A DNA stretch of 64,000 bases from Flavobacterium ginsenosidimutans (lineage in GTDB: Bacteria > Bacteroidota > Bacteroidia > Flavobacteriales > Flavobacteriaceae), in the NCBI RefSeq assembly GCF_003254625.1, contig NZ_QJRJ01000082.1, forward strand, positions 186,001 through 250,000, given 5' to 3'. Each line of letters begins with the position of its first letter. The first letter of the stretch is position 1. Of this stretch, positions 8,934-17,900 are shown in pieces. The notes beneath the pieces are model-generated. The model saw only the letters and a list, made by a program, of their open reading frames with translations. It was not told where the DNA came from and ran no database searches. The position numbers and the translations under genes were made by a program.

Positions 8934-11900
8934 TTATTTGAGGTAAACCCATCCAGAGGTTTTTTTAGATCCGTCTCCTAAATCCAAAATATAGAAATAG
9001 GTACCTTCAGGAAGCGTTTTGGCAGAGCCTTCTTCTTTTCCGTCCCAAGTGTTTTTATAGCCTTTTTGGTAGTAAACCAAATTCCCCCAGCGGTTAAAAA
9101 TCTCTAGCTGATTATCTGGATATCTTTCAATACAATCGATATAAAAGAAATCGTTTTGGCCATCATCATTTGGTGAAAACTCATTATAGATTTTCAGACA
9201 GTTTGGCGAAACAGTAGCGCTATCCTGGTTGTTTGCTGAATTGGTATCTATCTGATCCAGTTTAATCAAATGAGCATTGTTTAAATAGTCATTAAAATCG
9301 ATAACCTTAACAGTGAGTGTTAATGTTTGTAATGCTCCAGTGCTAATTGAAGGGATGCTCCAAATACCTGTTTTTGGATCATAGGTTCCTGAACTTGCCG
9401 TTGAATTTATTAAGGAATATCCTTTAGGCAATGCATCTTGAACTTCCACATTTGTTGCGGTTAAATTGCCTAAGTTTTCAGCCGTGATAGTAAAGGTTAC
9501 CTGAGTATTCATAGGAACATCTGTTTTATCGACTTCTTTGTTGATTGCAATGTCGGTAGAAGGGACGTTAATGGATTCAGAACCTTCATCGTCTTCGCTT
9601 TGATCTCCGTTATCGTTATTTGGAGTACTGTCAGGATCAAATTGATCGCTGGCTGTAACTTGTGCTATATTCACATAATCAGAAATTTCTAAGCCTAACG
9701 GATTAGCAATTGTAGCCTGATAAGTCAAAGTAATTCCTCCAACAGGAACGGTTAGATTCACCCATTTTATGATATCCTTGCTGAATATACCTCCATTATT
9801 GATATTCGAAATATTTTTGAATCCAAGCGGTATTAAGTCTTCAACAGCAACTCCGGTTGCAATACTCGGACCTTCATTATTAAGCTGGATAGTGAATGTT
9901 ACAACTTCGTCTACATTTGCATTTTTGTTGCTGGCTGTTTTTTCTAGACTTAAATCGGCAACGGCAACTTTGATTTGTAAACTGTCATAATCGTCTTCTG
10001 TTGTGACCCCATTATTTGGTGTTGAATCAGGATCAGGAAGATTACTGGCAATAACCTCGGTTGTATTTGTGTATTCGCCTGCTACACCCGATGGTTTATT
10101 CACTGTTGTATAAATATCCAATGACTGATCGGTTCCGGTTGGAATATTTCCGACATTCCAAATACCCGTAACATAGTTGTATAAACCGCTTGTAGGACTA
10201 CTTGTTTGATAGGTAAATCCAGAAGGCAGTAAATCTTTGACTCTTACACCAGATGCATCTGCAGGTCCATCGTTGGTAACGGTCACAGTGAAAATAACCG
10301 TTGAACCTACTTCGTGGAATGCATCTTGATTAAGAGCTGTTTTTTTTATGGACAAATCTGCCATTACAATTACTGGCGTAACAGAAATACTATCGTAATC
10401 ATCCTCAGTCGTAACGCCATTGCCAGGCGTACTGTCCGGATCATGCTGATCTGCGGTCATAATTTCGGCTGTATTTAAGTATTCATCAGGAGTGCCAGTT
10501 GGACTTTTTACAAAAACATTTAAAATCAAAGTATGGCTATTTCCAGGTAGTATAATTCCAGGAGACCATTCACCAGTTGTAGGATTATAAGCTCCCGAAG
10601 TCGAATTATAGAAAATATAATCGTATCCAGAAGGTAATACATCTTTTATGGTAACGCCTGTAGCATTGCTTGGGCCCGAATTGGTTACTGTAATCGAGAA
10701 TGAAATCTGCGATCCTACTGGAGGGGTAAGTATGTTATTGATTACTTTTTTCTCAATAGAAAGATCGGCTACAGCAGGAACTGGGGTTAATAATACAGAG
10801 TTGATGTCGTCTTCTGTAGTAACTCCATTATTTGGAGTTGAATCTGGATCCAGTTCATTTGAAGCGTAAACTTCGGCAATGTTTTGGTAAACGCCTGTAG
10901 TATTTACTCTAGCTCCAATTAATAAAGTTTCTGAAGCTCCGTTTGAGATGTTTCCAATTTCCCAAATTCCAGTTGTATTATAATATTGACCAGCTGTCGA
11001 ACTGTACACTACATATTCGTAACCGCTTGGCAGCATATCTTTTACCTGAACACCAGTTGCAGTTTGTGGCCCGCTGTTTTTTACCGTTATTTCAAAAGTA
11101 ACAGTTGCACCAAATATCGGACTTAGATTACCGCCAATTATAGATTTTGTAAGTGATAAATCGGCCATTGGAACTACAGGAACAGTTACTATTTCAGCAT
11201 AATCATCTTCTGCCGTGATTCCGTTATTCGGAGTCGAATCTGGGTCAGGAAGACTGCTGGCAGTAACTTCTGTTGTATTTAAATAATTACCCGTTGCATT
11301 TACAATAGCTGTTAATTGCAATGTTTGTGCATCTCCTCTTGGTAAAGAACCAATAATCCATTTTCCGTTTGTGCTAGTATATGTTCCTTTTGTTGCCGTA
11401 AAATTGCTGAAAGTATAACCAGAAGGCAATAAATCGGTTACTTCGACACCTGTAGCGTCCTGCGGTCCTTGATTGGTTATGACTATTTCAAAAGTTACTG
11501 GAGTTCCAATTAATGGCGTAGCATTGTTAACGGTTTTAGTTAAAGATAAATCTGCTGCTTGTCCTAAAGGAGAAGTAGTTGCTGTTCCATAATCATTTTC
11601 AGTTGGAACGCTGTTGCCAGGAGTAGAATTAGGATCAGACAGGTCACTTGCGGTTACTTCTGCAATGTTCACATAATTTCCTGTCGGATTTACAACAGCG
11701 GTTATACGTAATACTTGCGAATCTCCGCTTAAAAATGAACCGATTGTCCATTTTCCAGTTGCAGGATTATAAGTTCCTTTTGTAGCGTTATAATTGGCAA
11801 AAGTATAACCAGAGGGCAATAAATCGGTAACTTCAACACCGGTCGTATTCTGAGGGCCATTATTGGTTGCAATTATTTCAAAAATAACAGATGATCCTAC

Positions 11901-14900
11901 CAATGGAACAGTATTGTTAACGGTTTTAGTTAAAGATAAATCTGCTGATTGTGCATTTGGAGTTGTTGTAGCGGTTGCATAATCATCTTCTGTAGTAACT
12001 CCGTTATTTGGAGTTGAGTCAGGGTCATCAACGTCTGCGGCAGTTATTTCTGCAATGTTGGTGTAATTTCCAGTTGCATTTACGGTTGCTGTAATCTGTA
12101 AAGTTTCAGATTTTCCATTTATCATATTACCAATATTCCATAAACCTGTTGCTGGTGTATAGGTTCCCGTAGAAATAGTATATCCAGTAAGCGTATATCC
12201 GGAAGGAAGCAAATCTGTAACTTGAACTCCTTCATTAGCATCTTTTCCGCTATTGGTAATGATAACTTCAAAAGTAATTTGAGAACCTACTAATGGCGTT
12301 GAGTTATTTACAGTTTTAGTCAATGATAAGTCAGAAACTGGTGGAGGTGGTGGCGTGTCTGCTCTTACTCCTACGAGAGCAAATGCATAATCATCCTCCA
12401 ATATTGCTCCATTATTTGGAGTGGAATCGGGATCAGGAAGATCTGCCGCGGTTATTTCTGCTCTATTAACAAAATTTCCAATCGCACTTGCCATTGCTGC
12501 AATTTGCAATGTTTCGGATTGATTTTTTGGTAAGTTTCCAATATTCCATATACCTGTTGCAGGATCATAAGTTCCTCTTGAAACGGTATATCTGGTAAAC
12601 GTAAATGCTGCAGGCAGTAAATCAGTTACCCGAACACTTGTATTATCCTGTGGACCAATATTGGTAACAATTATTTCAAATGTAATTTCTGTATCAACAA
12701 TTGGAGATGAATCACTAACAGTTTTGGTTAAAGACAAATCAGAAGAAAGAGCTGTTGGTGTAGTTGTTACTGTTGCATAATCATCTTCTGTTGTCACTCC
12801 GTTATTTGGAGTAGAATCAGGATCAGGCTGATTGCTTGCTGTGATTTCGGCAGTATTGGTATAATTTCCTGTAGCATTCACTACCGCTGTTATTTGTAGC
12901 GTATGAGTAGCGCTAATTCCTATATTTCCAACTGTCCATACACCTGTTGTTGCATCATAACTTCCAGCTGTTGCACTATATGACGCATAAGTATATCCAG
13001 AAGGTAGTAAATCGGTAACGACAACACCATCGGCGGCTTGTGGTCCAGCATTGTTTATCTGAAGATTGAAAGTTACTTGAGAACCTACAAGAGGAGTTGT
13101 GCTATTGACTGTTTTATTCAATGATAAATCGGCTGATATTGGAATCGGAACCGTTATTACCTCTGTATAATCATCTTCTGTCGTAATGCCATTATTTGGT
13201 GTAGAATCAGGATCAGGCTGGCTGCTTGCTGTGATTTCTGCACTGTTAGTATAATTTCCTGTGGCATTCACTGTGGCAGTTATTTGTAAAGTATACGAAT
13301 CTGAAATTGGCATGTTTCCAACTGTCCAAACTCCTGTTACAGGATTATAACTTCCTGTTGTGGCACTATACGATACGTAGGTATATCCAGAAGGCAGTAA
13401 ATCTGTCACAGCAACAGAATTTGCTTCCTGTGGTCCAGAATTGGTTATCTGAATACTGAAGGTTACTTGCGAACCAACAAGCGGTGTAGCGTTACTTACG
13501 GTTTTAGTTAATGACAAATCTGCTGATGTCGGAACAGGAACCGTAGTTGCTTCTGCATAATCATCTTCTGTTGTAATTCCGTTATTTGGAGTAGAATCAG
13601 GATCAGCAAGATTTGCTGCTGTTACTTCGGCAGTATTAGTGTAATTGCCAGTTGAATTTACCCTTGCTACAAGTTGAAGCGTTTCTGCATCACCAGCAAC
13701 CAAATTACCTACTGTCCATATTCCTGTGGTAGTGTCATAAGTTCCGGTAGAAACTGTAAATCCAGTAAAAGTATATCCAGACGGAAGTACATCTGTTACT
13801 TGTACACCAAAATTGTCTTGAGGGCCGTTATTGGTTACAACCACTTCAAAGGTAACTAGTGAACCTACAAGTGGTGTCGTATTATTAACAGTTTTAACCA
13901 AAGATAAATCTGAAGACTGCTGAATAGGAGTAGTCGTTGCCGTTCCATAATCGTCTTCTGTTGGTATTCCGTTATTTGGTGTTGAATCTGTATCAGGAGT
14001 ATCACTATTTGTAACCTCTGCAATATTCGTATAATCTCCCGTTGGGTTGACTATTGCATTTATCTGTAATGTTTCAGACTCACTGCTTTCCAATATATCT
14101 AGCGTCCATAAACCAGTTGCACTGTCATAAGTTCCACTTGTTGCATTAAAAGTAGCGAAAGTATATCCAGAAGGTAGTAAATCGGTTACCTGAACTTGAG
14201 CAGCATCTTGTGGGCCGCTGTTTGTAGTAATAATAGTGAATGTTACGATAGAGCCTACCAAAGGAGTAGCGTTACTTACCGTTTTTGTTAATGATAAATC
14301 TGCTGATGGAGGTATAGGAGTTATCACAGCATTATCTTCATCATCTTCGCTTTGATCCCCATCATCATTGTTAGGCGCACTGTCAGGATCCGGCAGACTG
14401 CTCGCGATAACTTCTGTAATATTTAGATAATCTCCTGTTGGAAGAACTTTCGCATCTATAATAAGAGATTCTGAAGCTCCTGCATTAATAGTAGCTACAT
14501 TCCAAATTCCTGTAGTATAATCATAGAGTCCGTCGCTAATACTATAATTTACAAATTCATAACCACTAGGAAGAAGATCCCTTACTAAAACGCCATCAGC
14601 ATCATTTGGTCCTTTGTTTGTAATAATAAGCTGAAAAGAAACTTGGCTTCCTATTACAGGGCTTGTGTTTCCGCCAACTACTTCTTTGGTCAATTCAAGA
14701 TCTGCTGTTGGGGCTATAAATGTAAAAGGAGCATTGGCTTCATCATCTTCACTTTGGTCTCCATCATCATTATTAGGAGTTGAATCAGGATCAGGAAGAT
14801 CACTGGCCGTTACCTCGGCAATGTTCAGGTATGGACCGGATGAATTTACAGTTGCTCTAAAGGTTAAATCTAAGGAAGCGCCAGTTTGGAGAGTTAAATT

Positions 14901-17900
14901 CTGCCATGTAAGATTCCCATTTGCAATATTATAAAATCCATTATTTGAAACCGAACCCGGAATTATTGTAAAACCTTCAGGAATAACATCTTTTACAGCA
15001 ACTCCTGTAGCATTTCCAGGGCCATTATTAATAAGATGAAGGGTAAATGAAACTTGATCTCCTGCGGCGGCAGAAGTTGGAGAAACTGTTTTAGTCAGTT
15101 CTAAATCGGCTTGTTTTAAATTAACCGTAGCACTGCTCATATCGTCTTCTGGCAAGCCATTTCCAGGTGTGCTGTCAGGATCAAATTGTTTGGCTGTTTG
15201 TATTTCGGCTACATTTACATAATTTGTTGCTGAGGCTACATTTACTTTTGCCGTTATTTGAAGAGTTATTGCATTTCCATTATTTAGATTTCCAACATTC
15301 CATATTCCTGTAGTTCTGTTGTATTTTCCTCCACCGTTATCACTTACATAAGTATAACCGGATGGTAATTGATCTGAAACTGTAATTCCAGTTGCGTTAT
15401 TGGGGCCGCTATTGCTTATAGAAATAGTAAAAATAACATTGTCATTTATGCTTACAGTGGCAGGCGAAACAGATTTATTGAGTGATAAATCGGCAACATC
15501 AAGAACTATTGAAGCGCTGCTTTGATCATCTTCGGCAGGGTTTTTATTGTCTGGCGTACTGTCTGGATCGAATTGATCTGAACGGATTACCTCTGCTGTA
15601 TTTACATAAGAAGGTGTTGACAGGATAGTAGCTTTAAACTGTAGCGGTATAATAGTGCCACTCGAAATTGTTAAACCGCTCCAAGTAATTGTATTGTCAC
15701 CAACATTGTATACTCCCGATGAAGTTACAGATCCTGGAACAATAGCAAAACCAAGCGGAATATAATCGCGTATGGCAACATTGGTAGCAGTAGCAGATCC
15801 GCCTTGAGCGTTATTGTTAAAAACATTTATATTGAAAGTAACTACATCACCAACACTTCCTGTTGTGGGAGTAACAGTTTTAGTCAATTCTAAATCAGCA
15901 ATAGCAAGTATTGTAAGCGTCATGGTGTCTGATGAAGCGGCACAATTTCCATTGGTCACATTCCATTGGAGTGTATAGACGCCTGGAACAGTTCCAGTAA
16001 CAGCCGTTGTTGGACTAGAAGCATCTGTAAAACCGATTGTACTTGGACCAGAAATTTGCGTCCAGCTTCCAGTACCAATTGTTGGAACAACTGCATTCAT
16101 ATTGATAGCAGAAAATTGAGGCACAATTTGATTTGGTCCTGCATCGGCAGTTGAAGGATTCGCATATATAGTTACAACAACTGTATCTTCAGAAATACAA
16201 CTAGTTGAAGCAGCAGTAGTAACAGTCCATTTAAATTCGTAAACACCGGGTATCAATCCAAATATTAAAGAATTTTCATTGTTTAATGATGCAATATTGG
16301 CAGTATTTGGACCAGAAACCTGTGTCCATGTTCCTACGCCCGATGTTACTGTTACAGCATTCATTGTAGCGCTTGTTAAATTACAGAGTTCTTGATCTGG
16401 CCCTGCATCAGCAATAGATGGAGGTACATCATTAAAGGTTATGGAAACTTGATCTGAAGTAGGTGCACATGATGAGGGACTGGTAAATGAACCATTAGTA
16501 ACAGTCCATGTTAAGACGTAAGTGCCTAAAACATTAATATTTGATAAAGTAGTTACTGGACTATTTGGATTGTCAATTACAGCATTTCCTCCAGGAGGTT
16601 GCGAAAAAAATGTCCATGTTCCTATTCCAACAGCGGGAGGAACAGCAGCAGTTTTGTAAGTCGTTTGACAGGCAACAGTATCATCAGGTCCTGCGTTGGC
16701 AGGGCTTGGGGGAGCATTCATTTCTATTCTAACAATATCAGAAAGAGTTCGGCAATTATTGCTTTGAAATACCCATTCAAGGATATAAAGCCCAGGAACG
16801 GTTAAATTTGAAACAGTCGTCAGTGGTGCAGTAGGAGTGTCAATAACTGCCACACTTCCTGATGGCTGATAAACAAACCTCCATTCGAATACAGTAACAT
16901 CTGGGGGCGGAACATTTCCACTCATTGTGGCAACACCTGCAACATCATTAATACATAAAGTTTGATCTGGCCCAGCATTTGGATCAATACTCGCGCCATT
17001 AAAAATTGTAACATTTACAGAATCTGAGGTTCCAACACAGATATCACCGTTAGGAAATGTATTTGTGCTTGTGGTATATGTAAAAACATAATCGTTTCCA
17101 GGAACTACAGTTGCATTAGCAATATAACTGTTCGTTGGTGACTGGATAATTACAACATCAGCTATATTTCCAGTTGTACTGGTCAGCGTCCATGTTCCTG
17201 TTGAGTTTTCATTGGCTATAAGCTGCACACTGGTAACATCGCAATGTGTTTGATCTGGGCCAGCATTTGCTGCAGGATCGACTACAACTACCATATCGTC
17301 AAAACTGCCTGTGCATAAAAAGATACTTTTTGCAGTTATTGTCCATCTAAAAGTGTAAGTTCCAGCAACAAGTCCAGTAATTACTGTGTTTGGATTAGAA
17401 GGATCAACTATTAATGGCTGATTAGGAGCGCCAGTAAGAACAGACCATTGTCCTAATTCGAAAAAGCTGTCATAAGTGCTTCCGGCCATTGTTACACTGC
17501 TATTGTTGCAGATATTTTGATCTGGTCCAGCAGCTGCAGCATGAGGCGGAATCCCGATGGTAAGGTTGATATCATCAAATGCCTGCCCACAGATATCAGC
17601 ATCAACTGTCCATCTAAAAATGTAGTAACCGCTATACGTAAATGTAAAAACCGCATTTGGATCATGAATATCGCTTATAGTATAATTTCCAACACCCGAA
17701 ATTCTAGTCCATGTTCCAATTGATCCTCCGCTTTGTGTTGCTGCCATTGTTATAGTATTGCCACAAATTTGCTGATCTGGGCCTGCGTCAGCGGCTGGCG
17801 GAGTCTCTGCAACCGTAATTGATACACTGCTTTGGCTAGGAAAACATACTCTCAATCTTGGAGAAATAGACCATGTAAAAACATAAGTTCCGTTTCCTGG

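Noticed and set aside
8881..8952. Start of the PorP/SprF-like protein at 8952
   Set aside because: The extra 24 residues lack signal-peptide character and would overlap the adhesin gene; the downstream Met opens a clean signal peptide.
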